DNA from: Anaeramoeba flamelloides
Taxonomy: Eukaryota > Metamonada > Anaeramoebidae
DNA length: 64,000 nucleotides
NCBI GenBank assembly: GCA_027625915.1
Contig: JANTQA010000036.1
Span: 1,545,501-1,609,500, forward strand
Direction of reading: 5' to 3'
In this document: positions 1 to 12,312 of the stretch, in pieces
Numbering within the stretch: the stretch's first letter is position 1
Layout of the letters: the number at the start of each line of letters is the position of its first letter
Translations under genes and position numbers: made by a program
The notes under the pieces: model-generated
Seen by the model: the letters and a program-made list of their open reading frames with translations, nothing else
The model's database searches: none
Told to the model about the DNA's origin: nothing

Positions 1-1
1 A

Positions 2-898
2 AATCAACAACAAAAACCAGTGATGTTAAGAAAAAAAACAAAAATTCAAACTCAAAAAAATATACCAATTATTAAAAAAAAAAAATTAACTAACAATAAA
101 CAAAATAAAAAGATTCATTTAAACAAGAATTCCAAAACTAATAAAAATTCTAATCAACCAATTCTTAATACAAAAAGAAAAATAATTCTTAATAATAAAA
201 AAAAAATTCTCAATAACCCAAATAGGAAAAAAAAGATAATAAAGAATAATGTTAATAATAAAATTATAAACAAAAGAAAAAATAGTAGAAGTAGAACAAA
301 ACAAACTCCATCATATAAATATAGGTCAAAATCAATATCAACCCACCGAATAAATAGAGCAGTGGCAAGCAAGAACCCAACTAAAGTAATTAAACCAAAA
401 CTTATCTCAAATCGATCGCGTTCAAATGAAATAAAAAGAAAAAATCAAAACAAAAGTACAGCGAAAATCACACCAATAATAAGAAAAAAAAAAGTTCGAA
501 ATCTTTTAATAAATAATCAAAAAAAAATATTAATTTCTAAAGGCAGTAATCAGAATAAAAAAATAATTAAAAAAAATGAATTAAAAAGGAATATCCCAAA
601 AAAAAAACTATTATCAAAAAATCACCCCAAATTAATCCCTAAAAATCAAAAAATTCAATCAAATTTAATCCCAAAAAAAAAAAATTCTACAAAAATATTA
701 AAAAAAAATATTAATCAAAAAAAGAAAATTTCATCAACAAATCCAAATACAAAGCCAAAAGGGAAAATAAATAGAAAGCCAAAACCAAGAACAAATATCA
801 ACAAAATGCATAATGGAAAAATGGCACACACAGTTAAAAATAATTTATCTGATTCGAATAAACTAAAGAAAAAAAGTTCGATCAAAATAGACAATTAA
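2..898 (+). CDS. Lys/Asn-rich basic protein, 3' end only (5' end outside window)
   Basis: The reading frame is open from the first bases of the window to a TAA at 896-898. The Met codon at 23 is therefore probably internal, and this is a C-terminal part of about 298 residues. It is dominated by Lys, Asn, Ile and Ser with almost no acidic residues and no Trp. A slightly more complex middle part (about residues 105-165, containing HRINRAVASKNPTKV) has several Arg/Ser/Lys clusters. There is no membrane segment, signal peptide or recognisable domain. The high positive charge would suit nucleic-acid or microtubule binding, but that is a guess. It could be the disordered tail of a larger protein, like the basic tail of the kinase at 13928. 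Coding status rests on an uninterrupted frame of nearly 900 nt in AT-rich DNA where stops are frequent; function is unknown. Confidence 0.6.
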   Translation, partial: NQQQKPVMLRKKTKIQTQKNIPIIKKKKLTNNKQNKKIHLNKNSKTNKNSNQPILNTKRKIILNNKKKILNNPNRKKKIIKNNVNNKIINKRKNSRSRTKQTPSYKYRSKSISTHRINRAVASKNPTKVIKPKLISNRSRSNEIKRKNQNKSTAKITPIIRKKKVRNLLINNQKKILISKGSNQNKKIIKKNELKRNIPKKKLLSKNHPKLIPKNQKIQSNLIPKKKNSTKILKKNINQKKKISSTNPNTKPKGKINRKPKPRTNINKMHNGKMAHTVKNNLSDSNKLKKKSSIKIDN

Positions 899-1142
899 TA
901 ATTCATATCAAAACTTTTTTATCTTTTTTTTACTTTTGTTTTTTTTTTTTGAAAAAATTTATTTTTAATTATATTATATTTAGTTTTAAATTTTTTTATA
1001 AATTATTGTTTTAAAATTTTTAATTTTTTATTTGTTTGATAATATTTAATTTTTTTTAAATAATATAAACTAAACTATTTTTCCAAAATTTTGAGTCATT
1101 TTATAATGTTAATGGAAGTTGTTTTGAGGGTTTATCTCATAT

Positions 1143-1684
1143 TAAACTAAAATTCAAAATTTTCCACCCTGCTAAAACGTTCCAAACAATCAAAACAATA
1201 CAATTTCATTGAAATTTGAGATAGTTTTGATTTTTGAAAAATATGAAAATCATTTTTTCATCTTTTAGTTTTTGTTTTCATTTCATTGTTTGAATTACGT
1301 AATTGGCTTCGTTGGATCAAAATTTTTATCAACAAGGTTTATATTATGTTAAAGTTGAAAGTTGTTCCAAATAGAAGAACTCAAATAAAATTAGTTGGTA
1401 GTATCTAACCTTTTGATCGATCAACTATTCCGAATAGAATTTAAACAGATTTACTAATGTATTTTTTTGTTTTGCTCTCTCCAAAATTTTTAAACACACC
1501 CATGATTTATTTGTATTGATAATTATTTATTTTTTGTTTTGTGAGTATTGTAATTTATAAAAAGGTGTTAACATTTCAATTAGTGAATGGTTCTAATTTG
1601 GTAAATCTTCGAGAAGTGATTCAATAAGTTTTTTTTTTCATAAATCGAATTTTGGTGTGTTAAAAATTTTGAATTGGGGTTTAT
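1143..1684 (+). mobile_element. Family A non-autonomous DNA element (MITE-like), complete copy
   Basis: A 542-bp unit bounded by imperfect terminal inverted repeats: TAAACTAAAATTCAAAATTT on the left and, read inward from the right, TAAACCCCAATTCAAAATTT. It is repeated almost base for base at 61684-62216 and in degraded form at 27727-28541 and 33832-34321. The interior has a conserved GATCGATCAAC tract and a conserved end, AATTTTGGTGTGTTAAAAAT. There is no coding capacity, so it would need a transposase supplied in trans. TIR length and style suit the Tc1/mariner superfamily, and transposase relics of that superfamily are present at 11780-12210 and 47500-47950. Confidence 0.75.
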
Positions 1685-1689
1685 TATCA

Positions 1690-1880
1690 AAAAAATATTT
1701 ACAGATTTTTGGGATCAGAATCATTTTTTCTAATTTTGTAAATTTTTTATTTACTTTTTCAATTTTTCTTTCTTTTTTTTTCAAAAATTTTTCTTTTTTA
1801 CAAAAGATCCTGTCGAAAATAAAAAGATTTTCAAAAAGGCCAATAATCACGAAGAAAATTGAGACTATGTCATGTTTTTT
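1690..1880 (+). mobile_element. Family D element, internal fragment
   Basis: This stretch, directly downstream of the family A copy, matches the interior of the complete family D elements at 60698-61254 and 19271-19883. The shared core is GATCA(A/G)AATCATTTTTTCT followed by a T-rich run and then a GATCCT-GAAAA motif. Neither end is preserved here, so it is a fragment or an old copy that lost its TIRs. Confidence 0.45.
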
Positions 1881-2199
1881 AAAATGAATTTAATTATTTA
1901 GCAAAAAATATTCTTGTTAACTTTTTTTCAGTGAAAGTACAGTAATAAAAAATCGGTAATGCTAATTTCAAAAATTTTATTCATTTTTTTTTAGTTTTTG
2001 GTTTTTTATTTTTTTTTAATTTTAAAAATATCAGGTTTTTATATATTTAGAATAAAAAATAAAAGTGAATTATAAATTAGATTTAATTATTTGTTGTTCT
2101 TGAATACTAAAGAATGTTTTTTTTTTTATGAATTTATTATTCCAGGGGAGTCACAATTTTTAAAATTGTGTCTCGTTTTTCAGTAAAAAAAATGATAAA

Positions 2200-2480
2200 T
2201 TTAGATAAAACTGAATAAAGATAATGAATTTTGATTTTTGAAAAATATTTAATCATTTTTTATCTTCTAATTTTTTGTATTCATGTGATTATTACAATTA
2301 TTTAAAACTTAATCTTTGAATGAAAAAATTTTTTTGAATAAGAGAAAAATCAATGTTGTAATTTTTTGTTTCCAAAATTTTAAATGAAAATCAATTGATG
2401 ATATCCAAACTATTTGATAGGTCAATATTTATTAGTAGAATTTTTTAGAATTTACAAGGTATTCGTTTTTAGAATGATTG
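2200..2480 (+). mobile_element. Family A element, degraded partial copy
   Basis: It keeps the order of motifs seen in family A (GATTTTTGAAAAATAT, then a T-rich TCTTCTAATTTTTTGTATTC block, then GATGATATCCAAACTATTTG), with many substitutions. The inverted-repeat ends cannot be found. Divergence suggests it is older than the copy at 1143. Confidence 0.35.
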
Positions 2481-3203
2481 AAAAAAAAGGGCAGTTTTTT
2501 TTTTTTTTAATACCAAATTTTTCTGTTCTATTTTTATTTGTTGAGATAGAAAAGTTAGATGTTTGATACTATTTCATTAAAATATGGAATTATAATTTGG
2601 AATTTCAGATATAAATTATTCAAAAAGATTATTTTCTTTTAAAAAATGAATTTTATTTTTTTAATAATTTTTTATAATAAAGTTTATAGCTTTCTAAATC
2701 TATTTTTAAATTTGTAAAATAAAATTTGTAAAAATAATCTATGAGTAAAATATTTTAATTTTTCAAAAAAATCAATTTTTTAACAACTAATCAAGATTTC
2801 AAATCAAATTTGAGAAAGATATTTTTCAATTTTGTAGTTTTTAAATTGATAACTCAACGGTTAAATTTTGATGAAATGTTGATTTTTTTCAAAATGGTCG
2901 AATTTTGTAACTAATAGAGGATAATTTTTAATAAATGTGATCAACAAGTAGGATTGTTTTAATAATTGATTTTTTCAAGACATCTAAGTTATGGTACAAC
3001 TAATATGATTAACTCCAATAACAACACACATTTTAAAGTTTAGAACGTATCTTGGGGGATACTAATCCATTAAAGAAATAAATTTTTACAAAAAAAACAT
3101 TTTTAAATTCTTGAATAATTTTACACTTTCAGAAAAGCTACTACTTCTCTTCGATGTATCCCGAAAGCACATTCTAGTTGGTTCAGTTTATACAAGAATA
3201 CTA

Positions 3204-3682
3204 TAGTGGTGTAAATAACCCGTGTTGACAACCTTTAACCCATTACAAAAATTTAACAAGTGTTTTTTTTTTCAGAATTGGGTATTTGAAGATAGGAAGA
3301 GACATTATATCTTCTTGGTCTCGATTTAAATTGGCTTTAGAGGTTAGATCTTTGATTACTCGAAATATCTCAATAATATTTAATGCTTTGGTTTCAAAAA
3401 TTTCTTCATATTTCCAAAATTTCTGATATTCGATGATTTTTAAATAAAATTTCAAAAAATGAAATTATTTCTCATTTTTTTATCACAAAATTACATTTTA
3501 ATCTCCCAGTATCTTCATAATTCTTTTTTAATATTAATTTTAAGAACCCTATTTCTTGTTTATTTACTGTTTTCATCCTATTTATTTCTTTCTTTTATTT
3601 CCAGAGTTAGCCAATATTTTTTGTATGAGTTAAATTTTAGTAAATGGGTTAAAATTAAAAACACAGGTTATTTACACCACTG
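3204..3682 (+). mobile_element. Family E TA-flanked inverted-repeat element
   Basis: The 479-bp element begins TAGTGGTGTAAATAACC and ends with the inverted counterpart GGTTATTTACACCACTG, with TA on both outer sides (3202-3203 and 3683-3684). A TA target and a CAGTGG-type tip are typical of Tc1/mariner elements. The minus strand holds a short open frame (3243-3455, with RVIKDLTSKANLN). A related inverted-sense stretch at 11476-11710 keeps a similar peptide (DLTSKVNLN), which hints that this part was once coding. The open frame lacks an ATG in a convincing place and is not called a gene. Confidence 0.7.
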
Positions 3683-4033
3683 TACTATTTGAATAATAAA
3701 AGGGTGAAAAAATTCACTTCCTTTTCAATATTTTTCTTTTATTTACAGAGTTCTCAAATTAATAGATTGTATTTTGTGGTTCTATGTTTTAAAAAGGAAT
3801 TTGAATGAAAGTGATAAACAATTCCAGATTCTATATAAAAACTAATTAAGAACATAACCAAACACACAAAATGTCAAAAAATCTTGATTTTTAATTTGAA
3901 ATTAGCCTCGTGAAAAAATGAACAAAAAATTTTTCATTTTTTATTCTTTATTTATTTAACGAATACTTCAATTTTTTTAATATTTTGTTTTGTTTCGCAA
4001 TCTTGAGAAACAAAACTCCTTACAAAGACACAA

Positions 4034-7000
4034 ATGGAAGAAACACCCAGAATAGGATTAAAAAAACAAGACCAAGTAATCTTTTTATTTTTCTTGTTCA
4101 CAATAAAAAACTAAAAACCATCCCAAAAAAAATTCTTTTTGTAATTAATTTGCTCCCTTTTTAGTTGATACAAGTTCTTCAAAAGGAAAATTTTTCACTT
4201 AAAATGGAACTGTTTTATTTAAATGAAGAAATCAACAAAATAAATAAAGACTCTACAGGAAATGAAACTTATAACCCACAAAACTTAATCAAAAGAATTG
4301 TGGAACTGAGCAACAAAATTAAAGAAAAAAACACAACAATTAAAGATCAAACAGTTCTTTTAGTCAAAGCAAGAAAATCAATACAACACTTGAAGAAAAA
4401 AATTGATCAGAAACCTTCCACACACCTACCTAATTTGAATAATAATGAACTTTTGCAAGAAACAGAGTAAGCCTCAATTTTTATTTTTATTCAACCCAAT
4501 GAAATTTTCTTCTTTGGTAAAAACCCTTCAAGACACAAACAACCTTTTCTTTCCAGGGATTAAAGAAAACAATGAGGATTGAAAAACAAAGATTAACAAA
4601 AATAATTTGTGTTTTTTTTTTCAATTTTTATTTTTGGAAAGAACAAAAAAAAATTTAAAAAACCTTTTGGGGCTATAATTTAAAAAATAAAGTCTCTATA
4701 TTGAGCAAAAACAATCCAAAATTACAAAGTCCCAAATCATCGATTCAAAAAAAAAAAAACTAAAATTACTCTTTTTTTGTAATTTCTTCGAATAAAAACA
4801 ATAAAAACACAAAAATTCAAAAAAAAAAAAATCAAAAGACAAGAATTAGAAGAAACACAAGAAGAATTAAAAAATTTACAAAATGAATTTCAGTTCCAGA
4901 ACGATGAAATTGAGTCACTAAAGCAAACAATAAATCAAAAGGAAGATCAGATTCAGAAATTAAATGAAGAAAAAGAAAGTTTGATTTTGGGTGGAAAAGA
5001 GAAAAAATCTTCAACAACATCCAAAAGCGAAAACGAAAATGAAAAACAACAAGAAGCAATCTCAGAATTAAACAACATTATTGAGACTTATAAAGAAAAG
5101 CTGGAAGAGAAAGATGGCTTATTAAAGGAATCTGAGATTGTTATTGAAAAGTTTCGGAAGGAGAACCTAGAACTGAAAGAAAAGAAAAAAAGAATGTATA
5201 CGCCAACAAAAGTACACGACTATGAGGAAGAAATCAAAAAATTAAAACAAGTACAAATACAGCAATTAAATGAAATTGAAAAATATGAACAAAGCCAAGA
5301 AGAGTCGAAAGAGAAGAGTGTTAATTTCAAAAAAGAAATCGAAAGATTAAAAAACGAAATTAAGAAAGAAGAGCAAAAAAAGGAGAACCACAAACAAGAA
5401 AAAGATCAAAGGACACACAAAGAAATGGAAAAAATGAAAATTCGATATGAAAAGAAAATTGAAAAACAGACACAATCGATCAAAAGAAGAGACACCTCAT
5501 TACAGAAACTGAAAGAAGAAATTGAAAGAAGAGGTTCAGCGTTACAAAAAATGCAAAATGTGAACCAAAAAGTAAAATTTGAAATGGAAGATCTCATAAG
5601 CCGGGTCAAATTGACTGAGGAGTCTAAAAAGACTCTGGAAAAGAATTTAAATCACAAAGAAAATTTTGTGAACAATTTGGAGCAAACAAATGAAAGATTG
5701 CAATTCGAGAACAAAAGAAAGCATTCAGAGAATGAGCAGTTGCAAGGGATTAATCAAAAATTAAAAATGGAACTGGAAGAAATTGAAAGCAAATATGAAC
5801 AAAATCTAAATCAATTAAAAAAGGCGCAATTATTAAAAGAAAAAAACAAAGTCGATTTGAAGCAATTAAAAAAATTGCAATTTGAGAATGAAAAAAAAAT
5901 CGAAAATGAAAATTTCTTGGTTGAGAAATTAAAAGCCAAGTTAAACGATTCCCAATTAAAAAACGATCAAATTGAAAACGAAAAAAGAGAAATTAAAAAG
6001 CAAAATCACATAATTGATCAAAATTATAACAAAATTAAAAATGCCCATGACGAAATGAAAATGTTGAATGATCAAAAAATACATGAAAACGAAAATCTAA
6101 GATCGCAGCTGAAGGAGATGGAAAAGAAACAAAAGGGCGCCTTAAAAAAGATCTTGAATTCAAATAAAATCGAAAACAGCACTTTAGTCCAGCAAATTGA
6201 GCAATTAAACACCCAAATAAATTCCGTATCAAATGAAAACATCCAGCTAAACAATCTAACTGGCAGATTAAAAAGGAAGATTCAGCAGATCAATGAAAAA
6301 AATGTTCATCTTCAGCGGATTTTAAATGGGAAAAGGAATGGATTTTCCAAACAGCTCTCTGAAAGGAGCCAATTATTAAAATTTGTTATGAATAAAATCC
6401 AATTAATTTTATATGGCCAATCAAGTTCACTTGGAATTAATAGCAAAAATAGGAATTATAGCCAGTATAGCGATTACAGTTCTGAAAAGTCTCTGATTTT
6501 TTCTCAAAATGAAGAAAATTCCATATATAATAACAGTGTCGTGGATAGGAATAGGAATAGTAATAGCAATAGAAACAGCAACAGCAATAGTCATAGTAGT
6601 CGCCACCGTAATGGTAGTTCTACGCATAGCAATAACAATGGCAATAGCCAGCGTAATAGTAAGCAAAATAAAAATTCCATTAATCAAAATAACAATGGTA
6701 CCAATAATGATGGCAATGAAAATAATATTGAAATTAACCTAGACGATGATGATGAAGAAAATTTGGATAGCAATTTAAAAAGATTATTTAAAAAAAAAAA
6801 TCCAAAAACGATCAATTTCTATGATTTAAAAGAAAATTTAGAATTTATGTTGAATAATTTATTAGAATTAAAAAATAAATTTATTTTTGAATCTCAAAGA
6901 ATTGAATCAAAATGGAATGAAAAGATGAATCTTGTAAGAAATGAATTAGAAATATTCAACCGAAAAAATAAGCAAATGGAAAATAAAACCATTATTATTA

Positions 7001-8634
7001 ATAAACGGTTCCAAGCATTGAAAGAATTAAATGACCAGCAATCAAATGAATTAATACAAATGCATGAAGAAATAGAAATTTTGGAAAAAGAAAAAATTGA
7101 ATTAAATTCAAAGATTTTAATTTCTAATGGAAAAATTGATTCTCAGAATATATTGATTCATAATTTACAAAAAGATAAAAAAAAATTAACAAAATTAATA
7201 AAGGAATTAAAAACTCCCAATAATCGGATTAATGTAACAAGCAATCATAATCATAATGATGATGATAATGATGGTGATGATGTTCGTAATGATCATACCG
7301 ATGGTAACAATGATGACAAGTATAATACAAATACAAATAAAGAAGCATTAATAAATACTTTAAAAATTGATAAAACCAAATTAATCAAAAAAATTAAAGA
7401 AATTAATCTCCAAAATATTGCATTTTTAAAACAAATCAAAAAATTCAAGAATGAAAGAAAAATTTTCTTAATGAAGATCAAAAAATTAAAAGAAGATTCC
7501 GAAAATTTTGAAAACAAAAATAAAGACAAAATTAAAAAATTAAAAAATAATAAGGAATTACTATTAGAGAAAATTAAACAATCAAAATTAGAGATAAATA
7601 ATATTTTAAAAACAAAGGAAAGGGAAATTGAATCTTTGCAATTAGAAAAAGAATTACTATTATCAAATTTACGAAATCAACAATTTTTTGGTAATAATCC
7701 AAATAAGCATTTTTTTGATTTATTTGAAGATTTAAAAAGAGAAAAAATTGAATTATTATCCAAGATAGACGACTTAAAGGAAAGAATCTTTAATCTTGAA
7801 ATTTATAATAACGGCAGGAAAAATAACACCCGCGACAGTATTAGAACGAATAGAAAAATAATAGCAAAGACGCCAGAATATAAAAGAACCTTGAATAATT
7901 TAACTAAAAGAGTTGAACAAAGCGAACAAACTATTTACAGGTTACAAAATAAATATAAATCTAATAAGGATAAGAAGAATGGCAATAGGAATTTTAATCA
8001 AACCTTTCCTAACAGTGGTAATAATGGCGGCAGTGGTGGTAAAGGCAATGATATTACAAATAATGTACACAAAAAACCTATTTATAAAAATCGTACATAT
8101 ACTGTTGTTAATAATATTAAACCTAATAGAAATAGTAGTCATGGTGGCAGTAGGAATGGTGGCAGAAGTGGTGGTAGAAATAGCCATAATCGGCAAAGTG
8201 GCAGTAATGGAAATGATAAAAATGAAAAACCAAAGAGTAATAAATTGTCAAATACTGAAAACGTGTATATAATAAATTATAGAAAAAAATCAAACCATAA
8301 TCATAGTGATAAAAAGAATGATAAAAATAATATCAAAAATTCTTTTAGAAAATCTCAACAAGAATTAACCCTCGAAGAATTGAAATTAAAAAAAAATGAA
8401 ATTAAAAATTATTTAAATAGTAAAAATTCAAAAATTTTTAAGAAGGAACATAATAATGAAACAATAAACCCAAAAAATTCAATTCCAAAAACAACATCAG
8501 CAGTTACTAAAAAAACAACGTCTACAAATACTATAGACAAAAAACAGAACAAAAGTTTTGATCTTTCTGGAATAGAAGAAATGAATAAGGGTATTAGGGA
8601 TTTAGAAAAAGAATTAGAAAGTTTTTTTCATTAA
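4034..8634 (+). CDS. CM1-motif (centrosomin-like) coiled-coil protein, 1379 aa
   Basis: Three exons: 4034-4075, 4165-4466 and 4839-8634. They join in frame across GTAATC...TTTTAG and GTAAGC...AAAAG introns and end at TAA. The ATG at 4034 is the only nearby Met that gives a continuous frame. The joined N terminus, residues about 8-40, reads GLKKQDQLIQVLQ-KENFSLKMELFYLNEE. This closely follows the CM1/Cnn_1N pattern (Q..I..L.KENFNLKL.I.FLEE) of centrosomin, CDK5RAP2, myomegalin and Mto1, which recruits gamma-tubulin ring complexes to microtubule-organising centres. The rest is heptad-like Lys/Glu/Leu coiled coil, interrupted by low-complexity linkers: Ser/Asn/Arg-rich near residues 682-745, His/Asp/Asn-rich near 915-945 and Gly/Asn/Ser-rich near 1165-1245. 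There is no membrane segment. I see no CM2-like C terminus. The function is inferred from CM1 only; the coiled coil alone would be uninformative. Confidence 0.8.
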
Positions 8635-11475
8635 ATAATTATTTCTTTCAAAAATTGGAAGAAATTTAAAAATTTATTACAAAATATTAATCAAAGATTG
8701 GTATTATTTTTTATTATATTTTTCTTTATTTTAAAATCAATAAAGAAAAATTTTATTTTATTTTTTTACTTTTTAAAGTCGGAAAAAAATAAGAGAGAAC
8801 TTCCCAATTAATTTAACTTTTTCATTTTCGATTATTTTTTTTTTTTTTTTTACTTTGATATTATTTTGAAAGTGTGTGTATGTATACACCTTAGCATCCT
8901 TGATTGGCCTAAATTTCATCAAGTTTTTTAAATAAAAGATTCAAAATAATATTGATGTGCTAATATATTTATTATGTTATTTGTCTTTGTTCCGGATTTG
9001 AATGATAGAAAAAAAAAAAAAAAAATAAATTTTGCTATAGTCAAAGGGATCCAACATTTTTTTCAAATATCAAATATTTATTATAAATGACCTTTGAAGA
9101 ATTAAATAAGAAATAAGCTCAATAATAAACGTCATAGGATTTTTGATATTATGTATAAAGTCAAACTAATAAATCAATATATTTTCTTAAAAATTGAAAA
9201 TCCCCAAATTCTTATAGTAAATCTATTGAGAAAAATAACAACTTTCATTTTGTTCTTCTATTGAAGATCAAATAAAATTTCCCAAGAAATCTAAATTATT
9301 TCTCTTTATAATCATTTTTACCTTTTCAATAAGCTTAGAATAACACATTTTTACCAAATATCTATCGATCATGAAATTTAAAAAAAATTTACAAAAAAAC
9401 GTAAAAAAAATTGAATAAAAAAAAAAGTTTATAAATGTAGAAAGAATTGAAATTTCAATTTTGGAATTTCAGAAAAATATTTTTTTTCATCTAATATCTA
9501 ATTCAAAGGCCTTAAACATATGTAATTCACTGTTTTTAATATGATCAATTTGATAAAAAATCGTTTATTATTAGGTTTTATAAGGAATTCCATTATAACC
9601 ATTTGCCAAAAAAGTTTGGCAAATAACTTTTTAATTATCTTTATTAAACTTTATTCTAATAAAATAATTTAAAGATAAAAAATTGTTATTCATCATTAAT
9701 TGATTATTAATAATATTTCAATTTTTTTGGTTTGGTAAGGCATTCACTTCAAAAAAAGAGAGTAAGTTTCAGATCTCTCAATTTTATTATGATATTTTTT
9801 AGGTGTTGCAAATGGTTGTAATCTTTTTCTTAATGATCGAATTTTTTTTTTCAAATAGGTTGAATATCAACAAAATTTCCAAGATAATAAAAAGCTCATA
9901 ACTTTATTTTATTGTTTAAAAATAGTACAATTTCTAAATTTCTTATATCTTTTTTATTTGAAATTGTGTGTAACTTGTTGTATAATAATAATGTGTCTTT
10001 TTTTTTTTTTTTTTTTTTTTTATTTTTTGGTAATATTTTAAGGAAACTATTTTTTTAGAATTTAAATAATATCTGTCATTCCAGATAGAATTGGAAAATT
10101 CTAGAAAAAGATCAATTTTTATAATCTTCAGTTATATTTGAGTGGCTGGTGTTAAATGGTTGCTGAGGATCACTTTAAACTTTATTTTATTTTTTTTTTT
10201 TTTTCATATTTTCCCATGGTTGAATCTTTTTTATAATGAGATAAAGAGTTAAAAAGGAAAAACTTCAAGTGATGGATTTTAATACAATGAGATTGGAACA
10301 TGAAAATATAGGTAACTTGAAAATAAAAAATTAAAAGGATAAAAATAACTATGAGTTAAAAGAAAACCGATTTGTTCAAAAAGAAAAAAGGAGTTACATA
10401 AATTAAACAACAAACCCCAAATGAACATTCATAATCAATTACCAAATTATTAAATTAACCAAAAGTATCGTGGATGTAATTTTGGGTGTTTTTAATTATA
10501 AATATTATTTTTTTTTTTTTGTTTTTTCTTTGATTTTTTACCAATTGCTTCTTATAAACTTTTTTGAAATTTCTTTTTTTTTTTTTTTCCTTTCTTCTTT
10601 TCTTTTTTTTTTGGTTTTTCGACTATAAAAATAATTTTGGTATACCTTTCCTTTGAATAATTGTTAAATCTATTATTTTACTCTTAATTCACCTTTATGG
10701 AAATTTAAGTACTTGTGTATTTATTGTAATATTTACACTTCTTCAGTAATAATAAATAACATTTCTTTTCTTTTATTTTCATAAAATCATGCTATTTGTT
10801 AAATCTTACTAATTATGCTTATTTGAAGAATTAATAATTATATTTCGAAATTTTTTGAAATTTTTATTGTAATTTTTTATTTTTGATGAAATAATTCAAA
10901 AAACAATAATTTTTTTATTTTATTTATTTTTATTATTTTTGAATACATAACTGTTAGTTACCTTTACTAGAATATTAAGATGTCTAATCTGTTAAAAATT
11001 AAAAAAAAAAACACCCAAAGTAAAAATAGATATAAAGGGTGTTTTTCTAACTGATTCTCGAAATCAACAAAAGAGAGAGAAGAAGATAGATAGAACCATA
11101 TAATCAATACATTTTAATTTCAAAATTATCTTCGAAATTTAAAATTAAGACAATTTTGAAAATGTTCTTTAATGTTCCTGATTTTGTATTTTTGAGAAAA
11201 AAAAACTTAACTTTTCAAATGTCAAATTTATTTGTTAGTTGTAGGAAAAAATATGATTGGGTTATATACTAAATAAATTATTTTGACATTGATTTGATAT
11301 TATTAAAGAGAAGTTTCTCATTTTTTTTTTAAATCATTAATTTGGAGATTACTTTCTTCTTTAAAATATCCTAATTTTTGAAAACAAATTTTGAAGGATC
11401 AGAGTAATAAAATTTCAATCATAAGTATAATGTCCTTTCTCTTGATAATAATAATTAGTTTTAAATTTCAAGTAA
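8635..11475. other. Intergenic spacer, little structure
   Basis: AT-rich DNA downstream of the CM1 gene. An AATAAA at 8739-8744, about 105 nt after the stop, could serve as its polyadenylation signal. The rest has long T runs (about 9998-10021 and 10190-10204, among others) and no credible reading frame or clear element end. Confidence 0.4.
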
Positions 11476-11710
11476 CAATCCTATACATAACACATGTTGA
11501 CAAAGTTTAGTCGATTACAAAGATTTAACTTTTTTTTTTTTTTTTTAGACTTAGGTATTTGAAGATAGGAAAGAACATCTATATTTAATAGTTTCGGATT
11601 TAAATTGACTTTAGAGGTTAGATCTTGAATAATGTCAAATTGTTGAAAAATATTACATTAATTTGATTTCAAAAATTTCTCATATTTATAAAATTTCAGA
11701 GATTTAATAC
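11476..11710 (-). mobile_element. Family E element, partial copy
   Basis: It shares with 3215-3430 the stretch GGTATTTGAAGATAGGAA, the CTTTAGAGGTTAGATCTT block and the ATTTCAAAAATTTCT block, in the same order and spacing. The left end is recognisable (ACATGTTGACAAAG), but the right inverted end is not found. On the minus strand both copies can be read as a peptide with DLTSK-NLN, so part of the family may derive from a coding sequence. Confidence 0.45.
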
Positions 11711-11779
11711 TATTTTGTTGGTTTTATCAAAAATCATAAACTCTATTTCAAAATAATTAGTTGATTAAAAATCAAATTT

Positions 11780-12210
11780 TAAATAAAAATATTTTTAATA
11801 ATTGAAGTTATCTATTATAATATAAAAATTTAAATTTTAATATTCAGTTCGATATTCAAAAGATATTTATTTTTCCTCAAAAAATAAAATAAAAAAAAGT
11901 AAAAAAAACTATAAAAAAAAATTGAGAGTTTATTTTGAAAGAAACATTACATAAAAAATAGAAATTTTAAAAGATTACTAAAACCCATTTATCGATTCTC
12001 CTTCCATTTTAATATCTAAATCTAATCTCTTTTTCATATTTGAAACCAATTTTTTCATGAATTCATCTGTCATTTCTTTCCAAATTTTTATTTTCATTTT
12101 CCATTTTAACAAAACACTGTGGAAAAAATAAAAAAGATAAAAAATAATTTATTTACAAACTTTTCCTTTTGAGGGGAAAAACTTTAAAACGATACAAATA
12201 CAATTATAAT
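11780..12210 (-). mobile_element. Tc1/mariner transposase C-terminal relic, copy 1
   Basis: About 430 bp that recurs at 47500-47950. On the minus strand the frame ending near 11983 (TAG) reads WKEMTDEFMKKLVSNMKKRL followed by DLDIKMEGESINGF. This fits the extreme C terminus of Tc1-like transposases: a Trp, then an I/E-rich helix, then (I/V)xxLVxSMPxRLxxVIxxxGGxxxY. The catalytic DDE region and the DLNPIE motif are not visible upstream, so only the tail is preserved. Possible splice-like signals lie just upstream (CACAG at about 12118-12122 read on the minus strand). It is a plausible relic of the enzyme that moved the TA-flanked short elements in this window, but no shared ends prove that. 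Confidence 0.55.
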
Positions 12211-12279
12211 TTCAAATGTAATATGTGCCAATAATTATGAAATTTACTTTAGATCTTTTTGGTCATTTTTTATCAAACA

Positions 12280-12289
<10 letters not shown>

Positions 12290-12305
<16 letters not shown>
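12290..12305. repeat. Short (TA)n microsatellite
   Basis: An uninterrupted alternating TA run of roughly 25 nt centred here. Similar runs lie at 35221-35249, 35684-35701, 45544-45560, 45669-45686, 47202-47222 and 62404-62418. Confidence 0.7.

Positions 12306-12312
<7 letters not shown>

Larger units (their letters stand above)
899..4033. other. Intergenic spacer with transposon relics
   Basis: No credible gene is visible between the Lys/Asn-rich protein and the CM1 protein. The spacer holds one complete inverted-repeat element (1143-1684), a fragment of a second family (1690-1880), a degraded copy of the first family (about 2200-2480) and a TA-flanked element (3204-3682). The remaining sequence is AT-rich with homopolymer runs. 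Confidence 0.6.

Noticed and set aside
20-898. Treating 20-898 as a complete small gene
   Set aside because: The frame is open to the window edge without a stop, so the Met near the start is probably internal.
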